Shown here: positions 25,168 to 35,198 of the stretch, piece after piece
Position numbering within the stretch: the stretch's first letter is position 1
Layout: every line of letters starts with the position of its first letter
Assembly: GCA_964603125.1 (NCBI GenBank)
Contig: CAZRUA010000015.1
Span: 1-45,515, forward strand
From: CAZRUA01 sp964603125
Lineage (GTDB): Bacteria; Bacteroidota; Bacteroidia; B-17B0; Aurantibacillaceae
DNA length: 45,515 bases
Direction: 5' to 3'
Position numbers and translations under genes: made by a program
Notes under the pieces: generated by a model
Databases searched by the model: none
What the model saw: only the letters and a program-made list of their open reading frames with translations
What the model was told of the DNA's origin: nothing

Positions 25168-27240
25168 TTAAATACGTATTCCTACCACACATACATCATC
25201 TACTTGCTCTAAATTACCTTTCCAGTTAATAAATTTAGCATTCAATAAATGTAGTTGCTCGTCAAAATCTTTCGAATGATTTTCTAAAAGCAATTCTTCT
25301 AGTTTTTTGTATTTAAACTTTTTTCCTTTTTCGCCACCAAATTGGTCAGGGTAGCCATCTGTATACATGTAAAAACAAGTCCCTTTTGTAGCTTCAAACT
25401 CATGATTGGTAAAAGAAGTTTGTTCGGCATATTTACCAATGGGTTGTTTGTTTGCCTTTATTACTTTAAATGTATTTTTTTCCTCTACGCTCGAATCAAT
25501 AATGAGTAATGGATTGTTTGCTCCCGCCCATTGTATCTTGAATTGCGATTCATTATAGCTTTCTATACAAAGAAGTGAAATATCCATTCCATCTTTTACT
25601 TCGGCTCCCGATGCTTCAAAGGTTTCAATAACGAGCTCTCTCACTTTATCTAAAATTAAGCTAGGAGTTTGTAAATGAAATTCTTTAACAGCTCTGTTTA
25701 AGGCGTTGCTGCAAACCACGCTCACAAGGGCACCTGGCACTCCATGTCCCGTGCAATCAGCGGCGGCAATAAAGACAATTTCTTTTCCGTTTTCTGTTAA
25801 TTTATGCATCCAATAAAAATCACCAGCCACAATATCTTTAGGCATATAGTAAACAAAACTATTTGGTAAATTCTTTTTAATGAGTGGTAATGGCGGCAGA
25901 ATAGCTTCTTGTAAGCGTTTGGCATAGTTTATACTATCCGTGATTTCTTTTTGTTTTGTTTGTAATTCATCACGTTGGGTTGAAATAATATTATTGGAGA
26001 GTGTAATTTTTTTATTAGACTGATAAATTTTAAAAAACATAATTGCCAATAAAACCATCGCTATTGCAACAATGTATAAAATTATTTTTAAGCGTTTTTC
26101 TTTTAGTTCTTTGTTCTCAATTTCTTTCTGATTGATTTTTTGTTGATTGAGATAATTCAAACTGTCTTCCTGTTGTTTCTTTTCAAAAAGATGCTGAATG
26201 TTTAATTTGTTCAACTCTTCTTTCTTATGCAAGCCATATAAACTATCGTTGATTACATGATATCTTGTTTGTAAATGAAAAGCTTTATCGTACATTTTTT
26301 TGTCGGCGTAAATACTCAGTAATTGCTCAGTTGCTCGTCTTTCTAGTTCTAGGTGATTTATTTCTACACTTTGTTTAATGCAACTTTCAAGCATTGAAAT
26401 AGCTTTGTCGCGCTGGTTTAATTGTTCGAGTGTTTTAGCAATATTAATTTCTGATTCAATAATTGCCGGAATAGGTGCTTTATTATTTTTACGTGTGTTT
26501 AGTGATTTATGATAATAGCTCAATGCTTTGTTGTAGTTTTTTGTTGAGGTGTAGAGTTGACCAAAATTGTTATAAGATTGCCCAATGCCGATACTGTCGG
26601 CTAGTTGAATACGTATGGCTATACTCTTATTCAAAGCTTCTATGGCTTTAACACTATCATTGGTGGCAATATAGTTTAGCGCCATATTGTTGAGTGAATG
26701 AGCAACTTTTTTTAAATCTTTTTTCTTAACTGCTAAATCATAAGCTTTTAAATAGTAATCTGTTGAGGTTTTATGCTGTTTTAAATATGCATTAATGAGA
26801 CCACTTTCTAAGTTAATTGTAAAATTTAAATAAAAGTTTTTGCTATGACTTGGTTCAACAAGAAAGGCTTTATTATAATGCTCCATTGCCTTTGTTAAGT
26901 TATCATTAACCAAATAATATTTACCAATTTTATATTCAATTAAGAATTCAAAATCTTTGTTTTGCTTGTTTTTAATAATGTTGTAAGCCTTTAAATAATA
27001 GGATAGCGCCTGTGCTTTTAATTCAGATTTTAGTTGAATATCACCCTGAAAAATTTGGTCAAAGAATTGGAAGTCGGGATCAGAAGCAAATTGTTGTTTT
27101 AATAGCTCAGCCTTAAAGTTTAATTTTTCACCACTGTAATTAATAAAAGAATCGTTGCAGCTCAAATAGTATTGCTCAATATTTTGACATGACAACCTAA
27201 GAGTTGAAAGAAGTAAAAATATTTTTAAATAAATCCTCAT
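25168..27240 (-). CDS. TPR protein with C-terminal SpoIIE (PP2C-type) phosphatase domain, second of pair
   Basis: A 690-aa membrane protein. It has a signal-type N-terminus (MRIYLKIFLLLSTLRLSC), TPR-like helical repeats to about residue 380, one membrane helix (LKIILYIVAIAMVLLAIMFF) and a coiled coil. A SpoIIE/PP2C domain follows from about 430 (KDIVAGDFYWM, AAADCTGHGVPGALVS, KDGMDISLLCI, YMYTDGYPDQFGGEKGKKFK). The Asp residues that bind metal in this fold (GDF, ADCTGHG, DGMD, DGYPDQF) are present, so the domain should be active. Such phosphatases dephosphorylate anti-sigma-type antagonists. Its ATG overlaps the upstream stop by ATGA. Confidence 0.88.
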   Translation of the reverse strand: MRIYLKIFLLLSTLRLSCQNIEQYYLSCNDSFINYSGEKLNFKAELLKQQFASDPDFQFFDQIFQGDIQLKSELKAQALSYYLKAYNIIKNKQNKDFEFLIEYKIGKYYLVNDNLTKAMEHYNKAFLVEPSHSKNFYLNFTINLESGLINAYLKQHKTSTDYYLKAYDLAVKKKDLKKVAHSLNNMALNYIATNDSVKAIEALNKSIAIRIQLADSIGIGQSYNNFGQLYTSTKNYNKALSYYHKSLNTRKNNKAPIPAIIESEINIAKTLEQLNQRDKAISMLESCIKQSVEINHLELERRATEQLLSIYADKKMYDKAFHLQTRYHVINDSLYGLHKKEELNKLNIQHLFEKKQQEDSLNYLNQQKINQKEIENKELKEKRLKIILYIVAIAMVLLAIMFFKIYQSNKKITLSNNIISTQRDELQTKQKEITDSINYAKRLQEAILPPLPLIKKNLPNSFVYYMPKDIVAGDFYWMHKLTENGKEIVFIAAADCTGHGVPGALVSVVCSNALNRAVKEFHLQTPSLILDKVRELVIETFEASGAEVKDGMDISLLCIESYNESQFKIQWAGANNPLLIIDSSVEEKNTFKVIKANKQPIGKYAEQTSFTNHEFEATKGTCFYMYTDGYPDQFGGEKGKKFKYKKLEELLLENHSKDFDEQLHLLNAKFINWKGNLEQVDDVCVVGIRI

Positions 27241-29489
27241 AGTTTAATACCAATTATGCAAACATCATCTACTTGTTCTAAATCACCTTTCCAAGCTGAA
27301 AACCTGTCTTGAAGCACATTACTTTGTTCTGTCATTGGAAGCTCATGAATACTTAAGAGTAATTCGTTTAGTTGTTTGTATTTAAATTTTTTCCCCTTTT
27401 CTCCACCAAATTGATCAGCATAACCATCCGTATACAAATAGAGTGTATCGTCTTTTTCAAGAGCAATTTTATGTAAAGTAAAGCTATCGTTCTTTTCACC
27501 TTTACCTACAGGCATTTTATCTTTTGGTAGCTCAAATATCTGTTTGTTTTTGATTAAAATCGGCTCATTATTGGCTGCAGCGTATTCAATGTTTAGGAAA
27601 TCATTTATTGCTTGGTTGGAATCAATGCAAATTAAAATCGCATCCATACCATCTTTTTGGCCATCAATTCCAATCGAGTGAATTAGTCTTTCTCTAACAT
27701 AATTTAATACGAGATGTGGCTCTTCAATATTTTTTTCTTTAATAGCTTCACTTAAAAAGCCCATGTTTAACAAGCTCATAAATGCCCCAGGAACACCATG
27801 CCCTGTGCTATCGCAAGCTGCCAAATAAAATTTATTATTATGTTTTGTAGCCCAGTAAAAATCTCCACTAACAATATCCTTTGGCTCAAATAAAATAAAA
27901 TTATTAGCAATGTTTTCATTCACCATTTCTTTGTTTGCTAATAAAGCAGTTTGTATTCTTTTGGCGTAATGAATAGAGTCGAGAATTTCTTTTTGATGTT
28001 CTTCAACAACGTGTTTTTGAGTTTTTATGATTTCGTTTTGTTTTTGAGTTTCTTGTTCTTTGAGCTCAATAATCTTTTTCTGTTTTTGTGTGACTCTAAA
28101 TCGGTTAAACATAAAAATTCCAAAAACGGCTACTAATGCAAGTCCTCCGTATAATGCATAGCGCTGGGTTTTTTCTTGTTTAAATTTAGCTTCGGTCAGT
28201 TTTTTTTCTTCGGCAACTTTAATGCTATCAGCGTTTCTTTCTTTATCAAAATCGTATTGCATTTGTTGTTGCAGTATTTTTTTACTGTTATCTTCATTTA
28301 CTAAGCTATCACGATACAAAATATAGTTTTGATAATTTACGAAAGCATCTTTATAATTTTTTTGCAAGTTATCTATCGACGCTAATTCTCTGTAACAATT
28401 GCTGAGATTGATTTTCACGCCATCTATCTTCGAAATGTCAATACATTTATTATAACATTCTTTAGCTTGATTGAGATTGTTTTTTAATTGGTAAATGTTT
28501 CCAAGATTATAATAAGAGCCTGCTTGTATTTTTTTATTGTCTGTTTCAAGTCCGTATTTTAAGGTAGTATTACAATAGTTTAGTGCGGTATCCAATTTAT
28601 TTAAACGTATAAAAACAACCGTTAAATTCTGATTAGTTTCCATCACACCTTCATCATCATTCATTTGCTGATAAAACCCTTGCGCCGCTTGATAGTATTT
28701 GATAGACTCTTCGGAATTGTTTTTTCTATCAGATAAAATTCCAAAATTGTTGTTGGTCATAGCTAAGCCTTCAATATCATTTATTTTAGAATAAATTTTG
28801 AAAGCTTTGGTATAATTGTCCTTGCTATTCTCTAAATCGTTTTGATCTAAATATACATTGCCCATGCTGTTGTAAACAGATGCAATACGTAATTTGTCAT
28901 CAAGTTCTTCGGCTATTTTTAGCGCAATTAAATATTGATTTATGGCTTCTGAAGCTTTTCCTAAATAATCGTAAGCTACGCCGATATTACTATATATACC
29001 AAAGCGAAGGTTTTTGTTATTGGTAAGTTTATTATAATCTAATGCCGAAAAATAATGTTTAAGAGCCTGCTTGTGATTTCCTTTGGAAGCTTCTATTGTG
29101 CCAAAATTATTTATTACCAAGGCAATCCCGTTATTATCTTTTAATTCTTTATAGAGTTTTAATGCAGTATTAAAATTTAATGATGTATTTAACGTGTCAT
29201 TTAAGTCTTGATAGATTCTACCTAATTGTTTAAAAGCTTTGGCTTCACCGGCTTTGTATTTAATTTGTTGTGCTATGCTTTTGCTATGCTGTGCATATTT
29301 TAAGGCTTCTTCGGGTTGATACTTTTTGTAATAAATATTACTTAGTTCAAATAGTGTTTTTACTTTGTTTGAATCGTTAATATTTACTTTTAGAAGTGTT
29401 TTGAGGGAATCAATATTTTGAGCGAAATTCTGATTAAAGAAAGTGATTACAAAAAGAAGGATATAAAATATTTTGTTTTTAAGTCGCAC
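27237..29489 (-). CDS. TPR protein with C-terminal SpoIIE (PP2C-type) phosphatase domain, first of pair
   Basis: A 750-aa paralogue of the next gene with the same layout: a signal peptide (MRLKNKIFYILLFVITFF), about ten TPR repeats (for example YNSMGNVYLDQNDLENSKDN), one membrane helix (RYALYGGLALVAVFGIFMF), a coiled coil, and a SpoIIE domain (KDIVSGDFYWA, AACDSTGHGVPGAFMSL, KDGMDAILICI, LYTDGYADQFGG). The shared end DDVCIIGI/DDVCVVGI and the shared YxQFGGEKGKKFKYK block support an ancestral tandem duplication. The TPR part is presumably the periplasmic or external sensor. A 4-bp overlap links it to the downstream copy. Confidence 0.88.
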   Translation of the reverse strand: MRLKNKIFYILLFVITFFNQNFAQNIDSLKTLLKVNINDSNKVKTLFELSNIYYKKYQPEEALKYAQHSKSIAQQIKYKAGEAKAFKQLGRIYQDLNDTLNTSLNFNTALKLYKELKDNNGIALVINNFGTIEASKGNHKQALKHYFSALDYNKLTNNKNLRFGIYSNIGVAYDYLGKASEAINQYLIALKIAEELDDKLRIASVYNSMGNVYLDQNDLENSKDNYTKAFKIYSKINDIEGLAMTNNNFGILSDRKNNSEESIKYYQAAQGFYQQMNDDEGVMETNQNLTVVFIRLNKLDTALNYCNTTLKYGLETDNKKIQAGSYYNLGNIYQLKNNLNQAKECYNKCIDISKIDGVKINLSNCYRELASIDNLQKNYKDAFVNYQNYILYRDSLVNEDNSKKILQQQMQYDFDKERNADSIKVAEEKKLTEAKFKQEKTQRYALYGGLALVAVFGIFMFNRFRVTQKQKKIIELKEQETQKQNEIIKTQKHVVEEHQKEILDSIHYAKRIQTALLANKEMVNENIANNFILFEPKDIVSGDFYWATKHNNKFYLAACDSTGHGVPGAFMSLLNMGFLSEAIKEKNIEEPHLVLNYVRERLIHSIGIDGQKDGMDAILICIDSNQAINDFLNIEYAAANNEPILIKNKQIFELPKDKMPVGKGEKNDSFTLHKIALEKDDTLYLYTDGYADQFGGEKGKKFKYKQLNELLLSIHELPMTEQSNVLQDRFSAWKGDLEQVDDVCIIGIKL

Positions 29490-29540
29490 TAACTTTAAGG
29501 TTAATTATTGTACTAATGTAATGTAATTCCAATAAATAAA

Positions 29541-29566
29541 AAAGCCCCGAATTTCTTCGAGGCTTT
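29541..29566 (-). terminator. Intrinsic terminator of gcvP
   Basis: On the minus strand an AAAGCC/GGCTTT stem, with an inner CGAA/TTCG stem and one A/C bulge, is followed by a run of T's (29534-29543). It begins 18 bp past the gcvP stop codon. It is a typical rho-independent structure in the direction of gcvP. Confidence 0.8.
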
Positions 29567-29583
29567 CATGTAATTTTCATGTT

Positions 29584-32442
29584 TTATGCTTCTGCAGGCT
29601 CCATGTATGCTTCTATTGGCGCACATGAACAAACTAAGTTTCTATCACCATAAGCATTGTCAACACGGGCTACGCTTGGCCAAAACTTATTTGCTTTTAC
29701 ATATGGTAATGGGAAAGCTGCTTTTTCGCGACCATATGGTTTATCGTAATTATCAGCAATAATTAATTTTGCTGTATGTGGTGCGTTTTTAATGACGTTG
29801 TTCGTTTTATCAAACTTACCATCAATAATTTCCTGAATTTCTTTACGAATAGCAATCATTGCATCACAGAAGCGATCTAATTCAGCTTTTGACTCTGATT
29901 CAGTTGGTTCAACCATTAATGTATTTACCACTGGGAACGCAACTGTTGGTGCATGGAAACCATAATCCATCAATCGTTTAGCCATATCCGCTACTTCAAC
30001 ACCACTTGCCATTTTAAAATCGTTGCAATCTAAAATCATTTCATGTGCACAACGTCCGTTTTTACCAGTGTACAAAATTTTGTATGAATCTTTCAAACGC
30101 TCTTTCATGTAGTTTGCATTTAAAATAGCTATTTCAGTAGCTGCTTTTAAACCATCAGCTCCAAGCATTTTGATGTAACCATAAGAGATTAATAAAATTA
30201 AAGCGCTTCCGTATGGCGCAGCAGAAACTGCTGTAATACCTTTATCTCCGCTAGTTGGAACAATAGTGTGGTTTGGTAAAAAAGGAACTAAATGTTTAGC
30301 AACTCCAATTGGACCCATACCTGGGCCGCCGCCACCGTGAGGTATAGCAAAAGTTTTATGTAAGTTTAAGTGGCAAACATCTGCACCAATATTTCCTGGT
30401 GATGTCAATCCAACTTGAGCATTCATGTTAGCTCCGTCCATATAAACTTGACCGCCATTTGCATGAATGATATCTGTTATTTCAATAATACCTTCCTCGT
30501 AAACACCATGTGTGCTCGGATAAGTAACCATTAAACAAGATAAAGTGTCTTTGTATTGTTCGGCTTTTGCTTTTAAATCAGCGATATCAATATTTCCCTT
30601 TTCATCACATTTTACTACAACAATGGTCATTCCGGCCATAGCCGCTGAAGCTGGGTTTGTGCCGTGAGCAGAAGAAGGAATTAATGCAACGTTACGCTGA
30701 GGGTTTCCATTAGCTAAATGATACGCGCGAATTACCATTAAACCAGCGTATTCGCCTTGAGCACCACTGTTTGGTTGGAAACTCATAGATGCGAAACCTG
30801 TAATGTCTGATAAATCTTTGTTTAATGTTTCAATTACTTCGGTATAGCCAGCAGCTTGATTAACAGGTACAAATGGATGAATGTTTGCAAATTCAGGCCA
30901 AGTTAAAGGTAATAATTCTGAAGCTGCATTTAATTTCATTGTACATGAGCCTAATGAAATCATAGAGTGTACCAATGATAAATCTTTATTCTCTAAACGC
31001 TTAATATAACGCATCATTTCACTTTCGCTGTGATACGAATTAAAAGTAGGGTGCGTTAAATAACTTGATTTACGCGCCAATTCAGATTTTTCAATTACTG
31101 AATTACCTAGGATATTTGATAATGAGCCTACACCAAAGCAAGCTAAAACGTCATTTAAATCAGCTAATTCAACTGTTTGATCAAAGCTAATTCCAATATG
31201 GTTAGCATCAATCAAGCGTAAATTGATTTCTTTCGCTGCTGCTGCGTCAAATACTTTTTTAGCATCGTTAACTTTTACAACAATTGTGTCGAAATAGGTT
31301 TTAGTAACAACTGCAATTCCCGCAGCTTTTAAAGCATTGGCTAAAGTTTCAGTTTTGGTATGAACGTCTTGTGCGATTGCCTTTATTCCATCATGTCCAT
31401 GATATACTGCATACATACTAGCCATAATAGCTAAAAGTGCTTGAGCCGTGCAAATATTTGAAGTTGCTTTATCACGTTTAATGTGTTGTTCGCGTGTTTG
31501 TAAAGCCATACGTAATGCTTGGTTACCTTCAGCATCAATGCTTATACCAATAATACGACCCGGGATTAATCGTTTGTAATCTTCTTTACAGGCAAAAAAC
31601 GCTGCATGAGGTCCGCCGTAACCAAGAGGAACACCAAAACGCTGAGAGTTTCCAACTACGCAATCAGCACCCCATTCTCCCGGAGGAGTTATAAGTGCTA
31701 ATGCTAGTAAATCAGATGCAACGCATAATTGAATATCTAAAGCTTTAGTTTTTTCAGCAAAAGCCTTGTAATTATTTACTTCGCCATTAATATCTGGGTA
31801 TTGAATTAAAGCTCCAAAGTATGAGTTATCGAAATTAGTTGTATTAGCATCAGCCACAACCAGTTCAATTCCATAAGGTACAGCGCGTGTTCTTACAACA
31901 TCAATTGTTTGTGGGAAGCAAGTGTTGCTGATAAAGAATTTTTTAGCATTATTTTTTACTTGATCTTTAGTACGGTTGCTATAAAACATAAATAATGCTT
32001 CAGCAGCAGCAGTAGCTTCATCTAATAGGCTGGCATTGGCAATTGGCATTGCAGTTAAATCGCAAACCATTGTTTGATAATTTAAAATAGCTTCCAAACG
32101 ACCTTGAGCAATCTCAGCTTGGTAAGGAGTGTAAGCCGTATACCAGCCTGGATTTTCTAAAATATTACGCTGAATAACAGCTGGTAAAATGTTGTTATAA
32201 TAACCTAAACCTAGGTAACTACGGAAAACCTTGTTTTTCTTACCAATCGCACGTAAGTGTTTCATGTATTCAAACTCAGTTAATGCAGCCCCTGTGTTTA
32301 ATGGCTTTTTAAGTCGTATAGCACTTGGTACTGTTTGATTGATTAATTCATCAATACTAGAAACACCAATTTTTGCTAGCATTTCTTTTACTTCTTTTTC
32401 GCGCGGACCGTTATGACGGTTCACAAATTTATCTGTACTCAT
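29584..32442 (-). CDS. gcvP: Glycine dehydrogenase (aminomethyl-transferring), P-protein
   Basis: A 952-aa fused, single-chain P-protein of the glycine cleavage system. It decarboxylates glycine with PLP and passes the aminomethyl group to the lipoyl H-protein. The N-terminal half starts FVNRHNGPREKEVKEMLAKIG; the PLP lysine is K696 in LHKTFAIPHGGGGPGMGPIG. The glycine-rich loop after the lysine and the end NLVCSCAPIEAYMEPAEA are typical. It is monocistronic. gcvT and gcvH are not adjacent. Confidence 0.97.
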   Translation of the reverse strand: MSTDKFVNRHNGPREKEVKEMLAKIGVSSIDELINQTVPSAIRLKKPLNTGAALTEFEYMKHLRAIGKKNKVFRSYLGLGYYNNILPAVIQRNILENPGWYTAYTPYQAEIAQGRLEAILNYQTMVCDLTAMPIANASLLDEATAAAEALFMFYSNRTKDQVKNNAKKFFISNTCFPQTIDVVRTRAVPYGIELVVADANTTNFDNSYFGALIQYPDINGEVNNYKAFAEKTKALDIQLCVASDLLALALITPPGEWGADCVVGNSQRFGVPLGYGGPHAAFFACKEDYKRLIPGRIIGISIDAEGNQALRMALQTREQHIKRDKATSNICTAQALLAIMASMYAVYHGHDGIKAIAQDVHTKTETLANALKAAGIAVVTKTYFDTIVVKVNDAKKVFDAAAAKEINLRLIDANHIGISFDQTVELADLNDVLACFGVGSLSNILGNSVIEKSELARKSSYLTHPTFNSYHSESEMMRYIKRLENKDLSLVHSMISLGSCTMKLNAASELLPLTWPEFANIHPFVPVNQAAGYTEVIETLNKDLSDITGFASMSFQPNSGAQGEYAGLMVIRAYHLANGNPQRNVALIPSSAHGTNPASAAMAGMTIVVVKCDEKGNIDIADLKAKAEQYKDTLSCLMVTYPSTHGVYEEGIIEITDIIHANGGQVYMDGANMNAQVGLTSPGNIGADVCHLNLHKTFAIPHGGGGPGMGPIGVAKHLVPFLPNHTIVPTSGDKGITAVSAAPYGSALILLISYGYIKMLGADGLKAATEIAILNANYMKERLKDSYKILYTGKNGRCAHEMILDCNDFKMASGVEVADMAKRLMDYGFHAPTVAFPVVNTLMVEPTESESKAELDRFCDAMIAIRKEIQEIIDGKFDKTNNVIKNAPHTAKLIIADNYDKPYGREKAAFPLPYVKANKFWPSVARVDNAYGDRNLVCSCAPIEAYMEPAEA

Positions 32443-32526
32443 GGCTAATTTTTTAGAGCTGCAAATTTAATGATTTTAGCGCTTAAGTAGACAAGAATAA
32501 GGCTTTATTAAAAAGTTTTTAGAGAT

Positions 32527-35154
32527 TTATTTTTTTATAACTATTTTTTGTTTTACAAAAGAGTTATTTAAAAGGGTAATTTTTGCCAAAAAAACGCCAG
32601 GAACCGCTGAAGGAAGGTTGATTTGAACTTCATTAGCATTAAAATCGGAGCTAAAAACTAATTGACCTAACAAAGAGTAAATTTCAACTTTTTGAGTGCC
32701 TATATTACTAATTATATTGATTAGGCCATCGGTTGGATTTGGGTATAAAATAAAATCCGAATAGTAGGAAGGCTGTAAACAGGTTGAATCTACAAATAAG
32801 TTAATATTTTTAACAGAAGTTCCACATAGATTTGTGCCAGAAACTGAATATGAGGTTGTGAAGAGTGGTTTTAGAAGAATAGAATCTGATGTAGAACCAT
32901 TATTCCAAGAATATTGATTTGCTCCAGTTACCACTAATAATGTTGAGTCGCCTTGGCAGATTGTATCAGTTCCAAATATTTCTAATCTTGGAGTTTCGTT
33001 TATTAAAATATTTGGAAGGGGTGTACCTATAATGGCAGGATTGGTGCTAATGATTCTTAAATTGTATAATTTTCCAGGTAGTAGACTGTTTGGTAGCTGC
33101 GCAGAAATAGTGTCAGAGTGAATATTACTTTTTGAACCTACATCAATAGGAGTGTTAAAATTACCATTGGTGTCGGACAATTGAGCAATAAAAGAATTGC
33201 CTATGTTATAGATGCCAGTTGATTCATATGGAATCTTAACAGAATCTCCAATACAATAATTGTTAATACTATTTGTTGCTAAAATAGAGTAATAACTTGT
33301 GATGTATTTTGTTATGTTAACATTTAAATTGTCAGAGTTTTGTAATTCAAGAGAGCCATTCTTATCTGATTTATAAGCATTTTCAATGCTCACCATAAAA
33401 CTAGTGTCCTTGCTTATATTAGGTTTAATTTTGAAATGGAGTTTTGCAATAGGCCCAAAACCAAAGGTGTCTTTTGCAACGGTATGAGTAGTTGCACAAT
33501 AAATTTTTCCTTTAGGAAAATCTGATTTTCTGAAAGTTAAATTATTATCAGAAATAAAAGAATTATTAAAATTGAGGTAAACACTGTCTTGTTCAATAAA
33601 AGTTGTGTCAAAATTCATTGTAAATGCTAAGCCGTTTACATTGTTAACTAAATTTAATGAATCACCTAATTTTATTGAGATAGAACCCCATGATCCTTTC
33701 TCAAAAATGTTTTGGTCTGGAGTTAAAAAAATATTTGGATTTATAGGAGGATTTAAATTAACCTTAAAATTATGTGTAAATCCGTAATTATAAGAAATTG
33801 CTAGAGTATCATTGCTGTTTATTATTCCATCACCATCACAATCGCTATGGTTTATGTTTTTACCATTTGATATATTTCCCACCCAATTATTTGAATAAAA
33901 TCCCACCCAACTATTATCAATAGTATTTCGAGCTGGGCCTGCTTGTGTATAATGAAGACCTAGTTCTAATACATCCAGATTGTTTGCTACTCCATCACTA
34001 TTTGCATCACCTGGCCAAACAATTTGACACGTAGTATCTACCAAAACAGAAAAACTATCAGTTACAAGACCACAACTATTTGTAGCCGTTATAATGTATG
34101 TTGTGTTTGTAATGGGTGAATCAATTAAGCTATCTGAGGTTGTTCCATTATTCCAGATGTGGTTGAGTGAGCTGGAAGTTAATAAAATTGAAGATCCAAG
34201 ACAAATTGAATTTGAGCCTAAAATATTAACTTTAGGTAAAAGACTATCAATTTTGATATTATTGCCGTTATCTGAACCAATTATGGATGGATTTGAGCTA
34301 ATAACACGTATTCTATATTTGTCACTTGATTTTATAATACTAGGTATTGTTGCACTTATCGTATCGGAAACAGTAGAATTTATAAAACCAATGTTTATGG
34401 GTGAGGAAAAAGAACCCGAACTATCTGATAGTTGCGCTGTAAAAGTATTTCCTGAATTAAATGTTCCAGATAAACGATAGGGGATTTTAAAATTAGAGTT
34501 AACACATAGGTCTGAAAAGCTAATATTAGGTGTTATTGAGTTGAAAATAATGTTGTAAGTTATTGGTGTCGAACCGTTAAGATAAAACGCTTTTAAAGTA
34601 TCAATTTGACATGGATTACCTATTATAGTATCAAACACTGATATGTTATTGTTACCAGAAGCATCATAGATTAGAGTTTTCTGAGGTTGAATGTCGCTAC
34701 ATTTTATTATGCTTACAAAAAATTGTGGAAGATTATTATAGTGCAAATAAACAGTATTTTCATTTACAACAAAAAGGCTATCATAATTTGGACCACCAAT
34801 ACCTATTTGATTCCAAGTATTGCCATAATTGGAAGTTTTCATTACAATATGCTGACCTGATGTTACTCTATACACATAAAATCCTACTGAATCATTTACG
34901 AATTGTAAGTCCATACAAATTTTGCCAGCATTATTTATATTAAATCCACCACCAGAAGCTATAATCGTTCCGTTTCGAAAAACTTTATAATAAGCTTGAG
35001 AACCTGAACCGTTTCCTGTGAAAGTGTTTTGATATGTGTAATTAATGTTAACAGGTTGAACACAATCAGAATGGTTAAAACCTAAGAAGGTTTGTTGGCA
35101 AAAGGAACTTTTAACTAAAAAGAGGAATAATATGAAAATTAATATTTTCTGCAT
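32527..35154 (-). CDS. Secreted T9SS protein with dockerin-like EF-hands and duplicated Ig-like modules
   Basis: An 875-aa surface or extracellular protein. I start at 35154 so that the signal peptide (MQKILIFILFLFLVKSSFC, then QQT) begins the chain. An upstream ATG at 35169 would precede the -7-like element at 35158-35165. The middle holds two calcium-loop repeats, VWPGDANSDGVANNLDVLEL and SDCDGDGIINSNDTLAI, as in dockerin type I. Around them, two modules are repeated (VNSNFKIPYRLSG/IGDSVKIPYESTG; GSNSICLGSS/GTDTICQGDS). The C-terminus (YPNPTDGLINI, VEIYSLLGQLVF, VKQKIVIKK) is a type A T9SS sorting domain. The function may be carbohydrate or matrix binding; no catalytic site is visible. Confidence 0.85.
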   Translation of the reverse strand: MQKILIFILFLFLVKSSFCQQTFLGFNHSDCVQPVNINYTYQNTFTGNGSGSQAYYKVFRNGTIIASGGGFNINNAGKICMDLQFVNDSVGFYVYRVTSGQHIVMKTSNYGNTWNQIGIGGPNYDSLFVVNENTVYLHYNNLPQFFVSIIKCSDIQPQKTLIYDASGNNNISVFDTIIGNPCQIDTLKAFYLNGSTPITYNIIFNSITPNISFSDLCVNSNFKIPYRLSGTFNSGNTFTAQLSDSSGSFSSPINIGFINSTVSDTISATIPSIIKSSDKYRIRVISSNPSIIGSDNGNNIKIDSLLPKVNILGSNSICLGSSILLTSSSLNHIWNNGTTSDSLIDSPITNTTYIITATNSCGLVTDSFSVLVDTTCQIVWPGDANSDGVANNLDVLELGLHYTQAGPARNTIDNSWVGFYSNNWVGNISNGKNINHSDCDGDGIINSNDTLAISYNYGFTHNFKVNLNPPINPNIFLTPDQNIFEKGSWGSISIKLGDSLNLVNNVNGLAFTMNFDTTFIEQDSVYLNFNNSFISDNNLTFRKSDFPKGKIYCATTHTVAKDTFGFGPIAKLHFKIKPNISKDTSFMVSIENAYKSDKNGSLELQNSDNLNVNITKYITSYYSILATNSINNYCIGDSVKIPYESTGIYNIGNSFIAQLSDTNGNFNTPIDVGSKSNIHSDTISAQLPNSLLPGKLYNLRIISTNPAIIGTPLPNILINETPRLEIFGTDTICQGDSTLLVVTGANQYSWNNGSTSDSILLKPLFTTSYSVSGTNLCGTSVKNINLFVDSTCLQPSYYSDFILYPNPTDGLINIISNIGTQKVEIYSLLGQLVFSSDFNANEVQINLPSAVPGVFLAKITLLNNSFVKQKIVIKK

Positions 35155-35157
35155 ACA

Positions 35158-35165
35158 CAAATATA
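35158..35165 (-). promoter_or_regulatory. -7 element upstream of the secreted protein gene
   Basis: TATATTTG on the minus strand matches TAnnTTTG exactly. It lies 3 nt upstream of the ATG at 35154, so if it is the promoter the mRNA would be leaderless. It shares the short intergenic region with the divergent TTG-started gene at 35199. Confidence 0.4.
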
Positions 35166-35198
35166 ACATAAATTTGAGGTATTATTATCTGTAAGCAT

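Noticed and set aside
34094..34480. 128-aa plus-strand frame inside the 32527 secreted-protein gene
   Set aside because: It is a shadow frame of a protein with a clear signal peptide, repeats and sorting domain.
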